From: Actinomycetes bacterium
GTDB lineage: Bacteria > Actinomycetota > Aquicultoria > UBA3085 > Oleimmundimicrobiaceae
Reading direction: 5' to 3'
Length of the DNA: 64,000 bases
Assembly (NCBI GenBank): GCA_030614255.1
Contig: JAUWKI010000003.1
Coordinates: 28,003-92,002, forward strand
Under the pieces are notes generated by a model. The model did not search any database. It was given only the letters and a program-made list of their open reading frames with translations, and was not told where the DNA came from. Shown here piece by piece: positions 38,965 through 49,707 of this stretch (positions within the stretch are counted from its first letter, which is position 1; each line of letters opens with the position of its first letter). Both the position numbers and the translations under genes were made by a program.

Positions 38965-41133
38965 GTGGTAGCACGTGTTTTAAATGAGGTTAAAAAAGGA
39001 TTCCTGAAAAATAAGTCTTTAAAAAATAAAAACTTTCAGAGAATTGTTTTGGGGTTCGCAGTTTTTATTATATTAACGGGTATTCTTGCTTTTGATTTTG
39101 TTCCTGAAATGGTCGATATCGAAGCGGGGAAACCAAGTTCTGAAACCATAAATGCTTCTAGAGCAATAGAATTTATCGATGCTGAAAAAACGGAAGAACA
39201 AAAGGAAGCGGTTGCGGCAAGTGTTGAAGAGATATACAAGAGAGATGTTACCGCGGTTACCAGGGTTCAAGAAAAAGTTAGGAGCTTTTTTCAGCAGGTC
39301 GAAAACACTAGGGTCATTCAGCTTCCATCTGAAAATAACAAAGAGGACAAATCTGCCGGTGAAAAAGCTCTTTTAGAAGCACAATTGTCTGCTCTTAAAG
39401 AAAAAGCTGGCTATGCCATTTCCGAAAAGACCCTTCTTTCCTGTCTTACAATATCAGATGATGAAATTCAAAATTTAGAGCAAAAAACTATTAGCATTGT
39501 TACTCAGGTTATGAGTGGGAATATCATGGAAGAATATCTTGCTGACAAAAAAAAGGAATTAGGCCGAATGGTTGCCACGTTAACCTTGCCAACTTCGCAA
39601 ATTGAAGCGGTGACTGAAATTGGAGGAGCATTCATCGAGCCAAACTATTATTACGATGCTGAACAAACGCAAAAATTGAAGGACGAAGCCATAGCAGAGG
39701 TCAATCCTTATATGATTAAAAAAGTTGCAGGTGAAACCATAGTAAGAGAAGGCGAGATTGTTACGGATGAGCAAATTAAGATCTTAGCGGAGCTCGGATT
39801 GCTTAGAAAAGGGATAGAGGTCAATAAGATTATCGGCATGATTTTATTGATATTGGGCATAATATTCTTTCTCGTAATTTATATTTACAGATTCCAGAAA
39901 GAGATTTATGATAATGTTCTTTTTCTACTTTTGTTGGGAATTCTTTTGGTGTCCGTTACTTTAATTGCCAAGGCCATAACCCCATTTTTCCCCAGTTATT
40001 TAATTCCAATTGCTGCTGTTGCGATGCTTACCGGTATTCTCCTTAACTCTCGAATCGGGATTGTTATGGTATTGGCATCAAGCATAGTAACTAGCCAGAT
40101 TGTCGGGAACAATCTCCAATATTTAACCGTTTCAGTTTTAGGTGGGTTATTTGCAATCTATCTAGTTTCAAACATTACTCATCGAGGTGACCTTACTCGA
40201 GCGGGAATTTGGTTGAGCTTGGCACTAATGTATCTATGTTTCGCTGTTGGTTTAACTTTGGACGCTAATATTTTTGATGCTTTAAGAAGTATGGGGTGGG
40301 GGTTGGCTAGTGGAATATCTTCAGCCATTTTAACCATCGGGGCTTTACCGTTTTTGGAATCGGGTTTTCACATAACTACTGATATCAAAATATTGGAGTT
40401 AGCAAATTCATCACAACCATTGCTTCGTGAGCTCATGATAAATGCACCAGGGACATATAACCATAGTGTTATGGTGGGCAATTTAGCTGAAGCAGCGGCT
40501 GAGGAGATTGGGGCGAATCCACTTCTAGCTCGTGTCAGCAGCTATTACCATGATATTGGCAAATTAAAAAGACCCTTCTTCTTCGTTGAAAATCAAGTGG
40601 GTGGCGAGAATCCTCATGATAAAACCAATCCTAATTTGAGCTATTTAATTATTAATGCGCACGTTAAAGACGGGGTTGAGATGGCCAAGAAACACAGACT
40701 TCCTAAAGAGATTGTAGAGATTATAGAACAACACCACGGCACCGGTTTGGTAGCTTATTTTTATCATCGAGCCAAAAAAGAAAGAGGCGAACACGAGGTG
40801 CTAGAATCCCAATTTCGCTATATGGGCGAAAAACCGACAACCAAAGAGGCTGCAATCATTATGCTTGCCGATTCTATTGAAGCTGCTGCCAGAACGATTT
40901 CCAAACTATCACCAATCAGATTGGAGCAACGTACCAAGAAAATCATTCAAGACAAACTAGACGACGGCCAACTCGATAAAAGTAATTTGACACTTGGTGA
41001 CCTTGGGAGAATTTCCAAAGCATTCACTCAGGCGCTTACCAGTATTTATCATTCGAGGATTGAATATCCTGACTTAAAAGTTATCTCCTCTTCGAAAGGC
41101 ACACTTGCTCATGGAAATTTTAATAAACAATAA
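38965..41133 (+). CDS. 7TM-HD family phosphohydrolase (PgpH-like)
   Basis: Extracellular 7TMR-HDED-like region, TM block, HD motif YYHDIGKLKRP; start GTG 38965. Confidence 0.9.
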   Translation: MVARVLNEVKKGFLKNKSLKNKNFQRIVLGFAVFIILTGILAFDFVPEMVDIEAGKPSSETINASRAIEFIDAEKTEEQKEAVAASVEEIYKRDVTAVTRVQEKVRSFFQQVENTRVIQLPSENNKEDKSAGEKALLEAQLSALKEKAGYAISEKTLLSCLTISDDEIQNLEQKTISIVTQVMSGNIMEEYLADKKKELGRMVATLTLPTSQIEAVTEIGGAFIEPNYYYDAEQTQKLKDEAIAEVNPYMIKKVAGETIVREGEIVTDEQIKILAELGLLRKGIEVNKIIGMILLILGIIFFLVIYIYRFQKEIYDNVLFLLLLGILLVSVTLIAKAITPFFPSYLIPIAAVAMLTGILLNSRIGIVMVLASSIVTSQIVGNNLQYLTVSVLGGLFAIYLVSNITHRGDLTRAGIWLSLALMYLCFAVGLTLDANIFDALRSMGWGLASGISSAILTIGALPFLESGFHITTDIKILELANSSQPLLRELMINAPGTYNHSVMVGNLAEAAAEEIGANPLLARVSSYYHDIGKLKRPFFFVENQVGGENPHDKTNPNLSYLIINAHVKDGVEMAKKHRLPKEIVEIIEQHHGTGLVAYFYHRAKKERGEHEVLESQFRYMGEKPTTKEAAIIMLADSIEAAARTISKLSPIRLEQRTKKIIQDKLDDGQLDKSNLTLGDLGRISKAFTQALTSIYHSRIEYPDLKVISSSKGTLAHGNFNKQ

Positions 41134-41569
41134 GCAAGACAGCATAGAGGTAGATTTATTATCTTTAAAAAAATTGGCTGAATTTATTTTAGTTTTTGAG
41201 AAGATAAGTTCCCTGACTGAGTTGAGTGTAGCTTTTTTGGATGAAGAAGAAATGGAGAGACTTAATTCCCAATACAGAAAAATGGATGTGTCCACAGATG
41301 TTCTTTCCTTCCCCTTGTTTGATAAATTACCACATAATGAGACAGAGCATCCTTTAGTGCTCGGTGATGTTATAATTTGTCCTGTTGTTGCACGACGAAA
41401 TGCTCAGAAAGTAGGTCATTCAATAGAAAGAGAACTAGAGTTGTTGCTTATTCACGGAGTGTTACATTTGCTCGGCTATGATCATGTTGACTCTGGGAGT
41501 GAAACGCTAATGAAGGCACGACAGAGAAAGATTTTAAACAAATTTGCGCGAAGTGAGTTCGGTGCTTAA
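41111..41569 (+). CDS. ybeY: Endoribonuclease YbeY
   Basis: STDVLSFPLF; LLIHGVLHLLGYDHVD. Confidence 0.96.
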   Translation: MEILINNKQDSIEVDLLSLKKLAEFILVFEKISSLTELSVAFLDEEEMERLNSQYRKMDVSTDVLSFPLFDKLPHNETEHPLVLGDVIICPVVARRNAQKVGHSIERELELLLIHGVLHLLGYDHVDSGSETLMKARQRKILNKFARSEFGA

Positions 41570-42270
41570 TGAAAGAACGCTCTTTAGTAAAAAGTTTCAA
41601 TAATGCCATTGAGGGCATCATCTATGTTTTAAAAACACAGCGTAACATAAGAATACATTTTTTGGCCGCTGTAATTGCTTTGGCCGTGAGTCTTATTCTG
41701 GGCGTTAATCGCGTGGAATTTATGTTGCTTCTTTTTGCCATATCTTTGGTGATTACCGCTGAGCTCTTAAACACTGCGATAGAATATGGTATCGATGTTA
41801 TAATCACTACTTTCGACCCGTTAGCAAAGATTGCTAAAGATGTTGCTGCTGCCGCAGTTTTAATTGCCAGTATAAATGCTTTATTGATTGGGTATTTTAT
41901 ATTTTTTTCGCACTTAAGCAACTTTACGTTATTTTTTTTTAAAAGGGTAAGAGAAACACCGATTCATTTGACAATTACGACGCTTCTTTTAGTTAGCATT
42001 TTGGTAATTGGACTCAAAGCATTGGCGGGTCACAAAGACTTTCTTAAAGGAGGATGGCCCAGTGGCCACAGCGCCCTGGCGTTTAGTGCTTTTGCGGCGA
42101 TTGCTTTTATCGGAAATAATGCTGTATTGACAACTTTGGCATTTTTTATGGCACTCGTAGTGTCTCATGGTCGCATTCAGTCCGGAGTACATTCTTGGCC
42201 TCAGGTTTTAGCAGGGTCTGTTTTGGGATTTTTGGTTACAACACTATTATTTCAATTATTTTATTTTTAA
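41569..42270 (+). CDS. Diacylglycerol/undecaprenol kinase fused to PAP2-type phosphatase domain
   Basis: NIRIHFLAAVIALAVSL...AELLNTAIEYGIDV (DgkA) followed by KGGWPSGHSALAFS...HSWPQVLAGSVLG (PAP2). Confidence 0.92.
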   Translation: MKERSLVKSFNNAIEGIIYVLKTQRNIRIHFLAAVIALAVSLILGVNRVEFMLLLFAISLVITAELLNTAIEYGIDVIITTFDPLAKIAKDVAAAAVLIASINALLIGYFIFFSHLSNFTLFFFKRVRETPIHLTITTLLLVSILVIGLKALAGHKDFLKGGWPSGHSALAFSAFAAIAFIGNNAVLTTLAFFMALVVSHGRIQSGVHSWPQVLAGSVLGFLVTTLLFQLFYF

Positions 42271-42286
42271 ACGGAGGGGTATTTAA

Positions 42287-43585
42287 TTGAAATCGAATAT
42301 TCTTGTTCAATTAGTCGGGTTTTTAATGCTACTTTCTTTATCTGCATTTACTTCTATGGCGGAGGTCGCACTTATCTCGGTAAATCGGATAAGAATAAGG
42401 CACCTTGCTAAAGAAGGAGCTAGCAGAGCAGCAACTTTAGAAAAATTACTGGATGAACCCAGTAGGTTTTTAGCAACAGTCCTTCTTCTTAATAACATCG
42501 TAAATATTGGAGCAGCCTCGCTGGCTACAATACTGGTTTCACAATATATCTCCTCTTACGTTGTCATTGTTTCAACCGGCATAGTTACTTTTTTGGTTCT
42601 TGTCTATGGGGAGATAACGCCAAAAACCTATGCAATCCAAAATGCTGAGAGGGTCTCACTATCGTTGGCGAAAACCGTATTAGTCTTATCGAAGATTTTA
42701 TATCCTGTAGTTCATATACTTATAATCATTGCTAACTTTTTCATCAGAATTTTTGGCGGGAAACCTTTAAAAGAAGGACTCTTTGTTACCGAAGAGGAGA
42801 TAAAAACCTTAATTGCGGCTGGTGAGGAAGCAGGTGTAATCGAAGAAGAAGAGAAGGAGATGATTCACAGCATCTTTGAATTTGGAGACACTATGGTTAA
42901 AGAGATTATGGTTCCGAGAATAGATATGGTAGCCATAAAAGATACTGCTACGATTAAAGAATTGCTTGAGTTAATCGTTAAAAAAGGACATTCCAGGATC
43001 CCTGTTTATGAAGGAACTGTCGATAACGTTGTAGGAATCACTTACGCGAAAGATTTGCTCGCGGCTCCTAGTAGAGATAGACTTTCTGTTTCTTTTGAAG
43101 ATTTAATACGACCTGCTTATTATGTGCCCGAAACCATGAAATTGGATGATTTATTGAGGGAACTAAGAAATAGGAAGACTCATATGGCTATAGTTGTCGA
43201 TGAGTATGGGGGCACAGCGGGTCTTGTTACCATAGAGGATGTATTGGAGGAGATAGTTGGTGAGATATTTGACGAATATGATTTAGTAACAAAGATGGCC
43301 GAGCGTATCGATGATGATAATATAAGAGTAGATGCGCGAATGAATCTAGATGAAGTAAGTGAAGTTTTGGGGATAAAACTTCCCGACGTAGAGTATGAGA
43401 CAATAGGAGGTTTTGTTTACGATTTGATTGGCAAAATTCCCGTTACAGGTGAAAAAGTCGATTTTACAATTGCTTCAAAATGGAGGTTGACATTTACCGT
43501 CGAAAAAATCGTCAAAAGACGCATATCAAAAATTTTGATAACCAGGAGTGAATTGGCAAAAGGAAATGATAGCGAGGAATCGTGA
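42287..43585 (+). CDS. CNNM/CBS-domain hemolysin-like transporter (HlyC/CorC family)
   Basis: DUF21 N-term, VPRIDMVAIKDTATIKELLELIVKKGHSRIPVYEGTVDNVVG, VDEYGGTAGLVTIEDVLEEIVGEI. Confidence 0.93.
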   Translation: MKSNILVQLVGFLMLLSLSAFTSMAEVALISVNRIRIRHLAKEGASRAATLEKLLDEPSRFLATVLLLNNIVNIGAASLATILVSQYISSYVVIVSTGIVTFLVLVYGEITPKTYAIQNAERVSLSLAKTVLVLSKILYPVVHILIIIANFFIRIFGGKPLKEGLFVTEEEIKTLIAAGEEAGVIEEEEKEMIHSIFEFGDTMVKEIMVPRIDMVAIKDTATIKELLELIVKKGHSRIPVYEGTVDNVVGITYAKDLLAAPSRDRLSVSFEDLIRPAYYVPETMKLDDLLRELRNRKTHMAIVVDEYGGTAGLVTIEDVLEEIVGEIFDEYDLVTKMAERIDDDNIRVDARMNLDEVSEVLGIKLPDVEYETIGGFVYDLIGKIPVTGEKVDFTIASKWRLTFTVEKIVKRRISKILITRSELAKGNDSEES

Positions 43586-43986
43586 AGCTAAAAGACTTGA
43601 TTGACTTGGCCTTCAAGGCGAAAAAAAATGCATACGCTCCGTATTCAGGTTTTAGCGTTGGGGCAGTTTTGTTAGGTGAAAACAGTCGCACATTTACCGG
43701 TTGTAACGTAGAAAATTCTTCTTATGGATTATCTATGTGTGCAGAAAGAATCGCTTTGTTTAAAGCGGTTTCAGAGGGATGTAGGGACTTTGAGCTTTTG
43801 ATCCTGGTCTCTGATTCTGATGAGTTTTGTTTACCATGCGGAGCGTGTAGACAAGTTTTGTGGGAGTTTAGTAACGATTTAAGAATTGTAATGTCAAACA
43901 AGAAGAAAGAGGTTAAAGAGACCTGGGTGGAAGAGCTTTTGCCTGAGGCATTTTCCCTTAACAAGAAAGCCAAAGGAGGACAATAG
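43582..43986 (+). CDS. cdd: Cytidine deaminase
   Basis: APYSGFSVGAVLL; MCAERIALFKAV; PCGACRQVLWEF. Confidence 0.95.
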   Translation: MKLKDLIDLAFKAKKNAYAPYSGFSVGAVLLGENSRTFTGCNVENSSYGLSMCAERIALFKAVSEGCRDFELLILVSDSDEFCLPCGACRQVLWEFSNDLRIVMSNKKKEVKETWVEELLPEAFSLNKKAKGGQ

Positions 43987-43991
43987 CGCTT

Positions 43992-44459
43992 TTGGAAGTA
44001 AGAATTATTAGGGAGGTTAATTCTGGTTTAATTAAGGAGCTCACCTTCTTAGAAGAGGATATTTTTCAGCGGGGAGGGTTGAACGAATGGACTCTCCCTG
44101 TCTTCATTAGATACGGCAGGGTTTATGTCTTGGAGGAAAAAGGAGAAATCGAAGGCGTAGCGGAATTTATTAGAGACTGGAATGATACAAAACGTGTTTT
44201 TTTGGTGGGTTTTTATATTCGGCAAGACAGGAGAAGAAAGGGCTTGGGCAAGTTTTTTTTAAAGAAAATCATCGAACTTTTAAAGAAAGAAGATGTAAGA
44301 GATATAAGAGCAACTGTTTCATCTGCTAATGAAGTAGCATTAATGTTGTATGAGAAATCAGGTTTTGTAAAAGCGGGTTATTTAATGAATGAGTATGGCC
44401 CAGGTGAGGATAGACTGCTTATGAAGTTAAACTTAGAGGGGGCTAGGTTTGATGAATGA
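43992..44459 (+). CDS. GNAT family N-acetyltransferase
   Basis: FYIRQDRRRKGLGKFFLKKIIELLKK; ANEVALMLYEKSGFVKAGY. Confidence 0.85.
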   Translation: MEVRIIREVNSGLIKELTFLEEDIFQRGGLNEWTLPVFIRYGRVYVLEEKGEIEGVAEFIRDWNDTKRVFLVGFYIRQDRRRKGLGKFFLKKIIELLKKEDVRDIRATVSSANEVALMLYEKSGFVKAGYLMNEYGPGEDRLLMKLNLEGARFDE

Positions 44460-45342
44460 TGATTTCAAAAGTGGATTCGTGGCTATAGTGGGGAGGCCAA
44501 ATGTGGGTAAATCCACCTTGGTTAACGCTCTTATCAAGCAAAAGGTTGTCATAACATCCGATAAACCTCAAACTACTCGTCACAAGGTTAGGTGCATTTT
44601 AAACCAGCCGGATGCGCAAATTATCTTTATGGATACACCGGGATTACACAAACCGCACGATTTACTGGGAGAGTGTCTTAATAAAAAAGTTAGAAGTGCC
44701 TTAAATGAGGTAGATGCCATCTGCTTCCTGGTTGATGCTTTCAAACTTATCGGTAAAGGAGATGCTTTTATAGCTAAGGAGTTAAGTAGGCTTGATACTC
44801 CGGTTATTCTGGTCTTAAATAAGATAGACAAAGTTAACCAGACTGATTTAAGTGTTCAAGAGGAGATAGGACGCGATCTGGGGCAATTTGAAAAGCTTAT
44901 CTCCATTTCGGCCCTGAGTGGTGATAATTTGGGTGTTTTGATTGATGAAATCGTTAAGTTATTACCAAGGGGCCCAAAGTATTATCCTGATAATATTATT
45001 ACGGATCAGCCTGAAAAGGTTATCATCGCCGAACTTGTTAGGGAGAAAGTTTTAGAGCTAACAAAAGAAGAAGTGCCACATAGCGTTGTGGTGAGAGTCG
45101 AAAGTATTTCCAGGAGAACAAATAAGGATATAGTTGATGTAGAGGCTTATGTTTTTGTAGAGAGGAACTCTCAAAAAGGAATAATTATAGGCAAGGGTGG
45201 TAAGATGCTCAAGGAAGTTGGACAAAAAGCTCGCGTGGATATAGAAAGTCTCTTAGGCAGCCAAGTCTTTTTGAGTCTCAGGGTTAAGGTTATAAAGAAA
45301 TGGCGAACCAATAAAGATATAATTCGTGATATGGGTTATTAA
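44449..45342 (+). CDS. era: GTPase Era
   Basis: [32 protein letters not shown]-terminal KH domain. Confidence 0.97.
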   Translation: MMNDDFKSGFVAIVGRPNVGKSTLVNALIKQKVVITSDKPQTTRHKVRCILNQPDAQIIFMDTPGLHKPHDLLGECLNKKVRSALNEVDAICFLVDAFKLIGKGDAFIAKELSRLDTPVILVLNKIDKVNQTDLSVQEEIGRDLGQFEKLISISALSGDNLGVLIDEIVKLLPRGPKYYPDNIITDQPEKVIIAELVREKVLELTKEEVPHSVVVRVESISRRTNKDIVDVEAYVFVERNSQKGIIIGKGGKMLKEVGQKARVDIESLLGSQVFLSLRVKVIKKWRTNKDIIRDMGY

Positions 45343-45365
45343 TAAAAATATAAGGTAGGGGGCAA

Positions 45366-46736
45366 TTGGAAGAGAGAAACGAAGTTATCTTAAAAACCAT
45401 AAATAGATTGCTCGTTGAGGATAAGCTTCCTAAGATTACAACCATTCTTGGGAAGCTCTACCCAGCTGATGCTGCAGAGATTGTCGCACACCTTAGCGAA
45501 GAAGACCAAAAGAAAATATTTGAAGTTTGGGCTCCGGACCAGTCGGCAAACACATTGCTTGAGATGGAAGAAGATGATCAAGTCGATATTGCCGAAAGTC
45601 TAAGTATTTCAGCTATCTCCGAAATCTTAAATGAGATGCCTTCTGATGATGGTGCCGACTTAATTGCGGACTTATCAGAAGAGACTGCCGAGAAAGTCCT
45701 TGCGGCAATGGAGCCAGAAGTAGCGGCCGGGGTTAGAAATCTTTTAAAGCATGGCGAAGAAACAGCCGGCGGGTTGATGAACCCCGAAATTGTAACCCTG
45801 AGAAAGGACATGACGGCCGAAGAGGCAATAGATGAGTTAAGACGGAAAGCTCCAGGCGATGAAAACATATATTATATTTTTGTTATTAACAACGACAATC
45901 AACTGGTCGGCGTGGTCTCCCTCAGAGAGTTGATTATAACTTCTCCCCAGACTCTCATAAAAGAAATTATGAATCCGGATGTTATTCATGTTGGGGTGGA
46001 GACGGACCAGGAAGAAGCTGCGAAGATTTTCACAAAATATGATCTTTTAGCACTGCCTGTAGTTGATCAAGAACAAAAACTTTTGGGTATTGTTACTGTC
46101 GATGACGTCTTGGATGTTGTCGAAGAAGAAGCTACAGAGGATATGTATAAGTTATCCGGTACGATGGACATTGAGGAAAGCGATGTTATGAAAGGCCCAT
46201 TTGTTCGGGTTGTAAGAGCACGACTTCCTTGGTTAGTGGTTGCATTAGTCGGTGAAGTTCTGGTGGTAGGAGCCATTGCTGAGTATTATCAACATTTACT
46301 GATATTATTACCTGCTTTGGTTATTTACTGGGCATGTATGACTTCGGTTGGCGGAAATTGCTCGTTTCAGACATCGACTGTAGCCGTTCGTGACTTGGCA
46401 ATTGGACACATTGATTCGAAAACTATATTTTTACGCGTATTAAAAGAGATGAGACTGGCTTTGATAATGGGATTGATTACGGGCGCGGCGCTTTTTTTGA
46501 TTGCGTCAATTTGGCAAAGATATTTACCCTTAGCAATTATTGTTGCAATTGCAAATGTTTTGATAATATTATCAGGTGCATTTACGGGTACCGTGGTCCC
46601 CCTTGTTTTTAATGCAGTAGGCATAGACCCTGCGGTCTCTTCCAGCCCCTTTTTGGCGCTTATCATGGATGCAGTCAGTCTTTTTATATATTTTTACATC
46701 GCTGCTCAAGTTTTAGGGAGATATTCTTGTTTGTAG
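45366..46736 (+). CDS. mgtE: Magnesium transporter MgtE
   Basis: MgtE_N, CBS pair, C-terminal TM GGNCSFQTSTVAVRDLAIG. Confidence 0.94.
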   Translation: MEERNEVILKTINRLLVEDKLPKITTILGKLYPADAAEIVAHLSEEDQKKIFEVWAPDQSANTLLEMEEDDQVDIAESLSISAISEILNEMPSDDGADLIADLSEETAEKVLAAMEPEVAAGVRNLLKHGEETAGGLMNPEIVTLRKDMTAEEAIDELRRKAPGDENIYYIFVINNDNQLVGVVSLRELIITSPQTLIKEIMNPDVIHVGVETDQEEAAKIFTKYDLLALPVVDQEQKLLGIVTVDDVLDVVEEEATEDMYKLSGTMDIEESDVMKGPFVRVVRARLPWLVVALVGEVLVVGAIAEYYQHLLILLPALVIYWACMTSVGGNCSFQTSTVAVRDLAIGHIDSKTIFLRVLKEMRLALIMGLITGAALFLIASIWQRYLPLAIIVAIANVLIILSGAFTGTVVPLVFNAVGIDPAVSSSPFLALIMDAVSLFIYFYIAAQVLGRYSCL

Positions 46737-46745
46737 GGAGAAGGA

Positions 46746-47456
46746 ATGACATCAGAAAAACTTGCCAAGCATATAGATCACACTATTTTAAAAACTCAGG
46801 CAACCTCGGAGGATATTCTTTTAGTTTGTAATGAAGCGAAAAAATATAGTTTTGCCACAGTTTTTGTAAATTCTTATTTTGTTCCTTTTGTAGACCGCGA
46901 ACTGAGAGAAACGAATATAGGTGTCGGAACAGTCGTCGGTTTTCCCCTGGGAGCAAGTTCTTCAGCGGTTAAGTGTTTTGAAACCGAAAGCGGAATATTA
47001 AACGGGGCGAACGAAATAGATATGGTTATAAATTTAGGTGCTCTTAAAGACGGAAATTCAAAAGAGGTTTATCTCGATATTGTTGCCGTTGTTGAATCAG
47101 CACGCTTAGCTGGATTAAAAGTTGGTTTAAAAAAAGTGATTGTAAAAGTAATTATCGAGACCTGTTATTTAACCGATAATGAAAAAAGAGAAGCGGCAAA
47201 GATAGTAATGGAAGCCGGCGCCGATTTTGTTAAAACTTCCACTGGTTTTGGTCCCGAAGGAGCCAAGGTTGAGGACGTGGCTCTCATAAAAGAAGTTGTT
47301 GGCAACAAGCTTGGAATCAAAGCATCCGGTGGCATAAAAACGTGCGAGCAGGTTTTATCGATGATAGAAGCGGGAGCAACGCGTATCGGCACAAGCTCTA
47401 GTGTTGAGATAATGGAAAATTTTTTAAAGAGGGCAAAAGGTGAAGTCAGGAGCTAA
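46746..47456 (+). CDS. deoC: Deoxyribose-phosphate aldolase
   Basis: HIDHTILKTQAT; VVGFPLGAS; GADFVKTSTGF; KASGGIKT. Confidence 0.96.
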   Translation: MTSEKLAKHIDHTILKTQATSEDILLVCNEAKKYSFATVFVNSYFVPFVDRELRETNIGVGTVVGFPLGASSSAVKCFETESGILNGANEIDMVINLGALKDGNSKEVYLDIVAVVESARLAGLKVGLKKVIVKVIIETCYLTDNEKREAAKIVMEAGADFVKTSTGFGPEGAKVEDVALIKEVVGNKLGIKASGGIKTCEQVLSMIEAGATRIGTSSSVEIMENFLKRAKGEVRS

Positions 47457-47689
47457 AAGTTAGAAGAGACAGTTCTAAGCCGTTGTTACCATGCCTATCG
47501 TACCTGTCGGCCTGCCGGCAGGCAGGCAAGTCTCGATGTTTCATCGGGGCGAAGCAATCTCTAAAACCGGAAGCTGGTAGTTAGTTGATAGGGGTAAGGT
47601 TGAAACTAAAAATCAAACTCTCCACTCTTGACTAACAGACTACCGACTGGTAAAAACTGTGCCCGATGACAAGCAGGAGTGGTGTTTTA

Positions 47690-48484
47690 GTGCCTTCACA
47701 TGAAGTTAAAGGTTCTTTATATAAAACTAGAGGCATAGTTTTAAAATCCATAAAACTTGGTGAGGCCGATAAGATTATAATTTTTTTTACCAATTTTCAT
47801 GGAAAAGTAAGTGCTGTCGCGAAGGGATTGCGAAGAACTAAAAGTAAATTCGGAGGAAGGCTCGAACCATTTACGTATGTTGACCTCTTACTTTATAAGG
47901 GTAGAAACTTAGATACAATTACTCAAGCTGAAATTATTACTTCTTTTTCGGAAATCAGGGAAGATTTAAATAAGATAGCTTATGGGTTACCCATGCTTGA
48001 TTTGATGAACAAAGTATCTATTGAACGTGAGAAAGACAAAAGAGTTTTTGAGTTTCTTTTATCCAGCTTAAAAACCTTGTCTAAGATAACTATAAACACA
48101 GACCTTCTTTTAGTGGCATTTGACCTAAAACTTCTTTCCCTGTCTGGTTTTTTACCCATTCTTAACAGATGTGTTGTCTGTAGCAAAACTATGAACCATT
48201 TTAAGGAGACCTTTTTTAGTTGTGAGAAGGGTGGGCTTATCTGTAAAGAATGCGGTTATTTTGGTTATCGGGGGGGCGAAGTTGGGCCGGATATAGTTTT
48301 TATAAGTTCTCAAGCAGCCAGTCTACTCTCAACTTTGCTGAGAGCCAGCGCCGGTGATTTAGATAAAATTGAAGTTTCAGAGAAGCCAAGGAAGGAAGTT
48401 TTAACGGTTGTTCGAAAATACGTTGATTTTCATATACAAGCCCAGCTTAAAAGCAGAGAATGTATAAACAAATTAAAAGGTTGA
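47690..48484 (+). CDS. recO: DNA repair protein RecO
   Basis: YKTRGIVLKSIKLGEADKIIIFFTNFHGKVSAVAKGLRRTKSKFGGRLEPF; GTG start with AGGAG SD. Confidence 0.93.
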   Translation: MPSHEVKGSLYKTRGIVLKSIKLGEADKIIIFFTNFHGKVSAVAKGLRRTKSKFGGRLEPFTYVDLLLYKGRNLDTITQAEIITSFSEIREDLNKIAYGLPMLDLMNKVSIEREKDKRVFEFLLSSLKTLSKITINTDLLLVAFDLKLLSLSGFLPILNRCVVCSKTMNHFKETFFSCEKGGLICKECGYFGYRGGEVGPDIVFISSQAASLLSTLLRASAGDLDKIEVSEKPRKEVLTVVRKYVDFHIQAQLKSRECINKLKG

Positions 48485-48489
48485 TGATT

Positions 48490-48518
48490 TTGACATTGAT
48501 TGTTATTTTGCTTATTAT
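48490..48518 (+). promoter_or_regulatory. Candidate promoter for glyQS
   Basis: TTGACA (48490-48495), 17 nt, TATTAT (48513-48518). Confidence 0.65.
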
Positions 48519-48637
48519 TTAATCCGTGCAAACAAAGCTGTTTAGTCGGTAATTATTTTAAAAGAATAGGTTGTAAGCAGCACTTATTTTAAAAAATAAT
48601 ATTAGAGACAGGTTGGAGTGAGAGTGCAAAAAGAAGT

Positions 48638-48687
48638 CCTCTTGTCCAGGGGGTATTAATATACTTTCGGGGAAGAGGTTTTGTTGT
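48638..48687 (+). promoter_or_regulatory. Attenuator-like hairpin in glyQ leader
   Basis: CCTCTTGTCC...GGGGAAGAGG with inner GTAT/ATAC stem, followed by TTTTGTTGT. Confidence 0.35.
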
Positions 48688-48704
48688 AAACACAGGGGAT
48701 GTGA

Positions 48705-49571
48705 ATGAACTTCCAAGAGATAATTATGAATTTACAGGCCTATTGGGCCAACTATGGATGCATCATAGCTCAACCATATGATTTAGAGGTAGGGGCGGGA
48801 ACTTTTAATCCACATACTTTCCTAAGATGTTTGGGGCCTGAGCCCTGGAAAATTGCTTATGTTGAACCAGCTCGCCGGCCAACTGATGGACGTTATGGCG
48901 AAAACCCAAATCGGCTCCAGCATTATTATCAATTTCAAGTAGTGCTTAAGCCAGCTCCTGATGATATCCAAAACATCTATCTTGAGAGTCTTGAACAAAT
49001 TGGTATTGATCCCAGGAAACACGACATACGCTTTGTTGAAGATGATTGGGAATCGCCCACATTGGGAGCTTGGGGGCTGGGCTGGGAAGTTTGGCTAGAC
49101 GGCATGGAAATAACCCAATTTACATACTTTCAGCAAATAGGAGGCATCGATTTGAAACCCATTTCGGTGGAGTTAACGTATGGATTAGAAAGAATTGCCA
49201 TGTATGTTCAGGAAAAAGATAATGTTTTTGACCTGGAATGGGGGAATGGCTTAAAGTACGGCGATATTCATCATCAAGGAGAGGTGGAATGGTCCAAGTA
49301 TAATTTTGAGATTGCGGATACGGTTATGCTGAATGATTTATTCGATAAATTCGAAAAAGAGTGCGAGCTTATTCTCTCTAAAGATTTGGTCTTGCCGGCC
49401 TATGACTATGTCCTTAAATGTTCACACGTTTTTAATCTTCTGGATGCCAGAAGAGCGATTAGTGTGACTGAGCGAACACGCTTCATTGCACGGGTTCGTG
49501 ATCTTGCACGCAAGTGTGCCGGTGCTTATATGTCCCAAAGGGAGAAGATGGGATACCCACTTCTTAAGTAG
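48705..49571 (+). CDS. glyQ: Glycyl-tRNA synthetase alpha subunit
   Basis: [31 protein letters not shown]. Confidence 0.98.
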   Translation: MNFQEIIMNLQAYWANYGCIIAQPYDLEVGAGTFNPHTFLRCLGPEPWKIAYVEPARRPTDGRYGENPNRLQHYYQFQVVLKPAPDDIQNIYLESLEQIGIDPRKHDIRFVEDDWESPTLGAWGLGWEVWLDGMEITQFTYFQQIGGIDLKPISVELTYGLERIAMYVQEKDNVFDLEWGNGLKYGDIHHQGEVEWSKYNFEIADTVMLNDLFDKFEKECELILSKDLVLPAYDYVLKCSHVFNLLDARRAISVTERTRFIARVRDLARKCAGAYMSQREKMGYPLLK

Positions 49572-49707
49572 TTGGCAGTAAATAAAGAATGTTTTAAATT
49601 TTTTATTTTTTATTACTTACTATGGACTTCCCGCCTGCCAACACCTGAAGGTGTAGCCAATGGCGGGTAGGCCGACCAAGAAACCAATAGCTAAAGCAGG
49701 AGTATTT

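Noticed and set aside
49660-49707. Upstream in-frame start for glyS
   Set aside because: It falls in a hairpin-bearing intergenic repeat (CCCGCC...GGCGGG); ATG 49708 has a proper SD and the canonical N-terminus.
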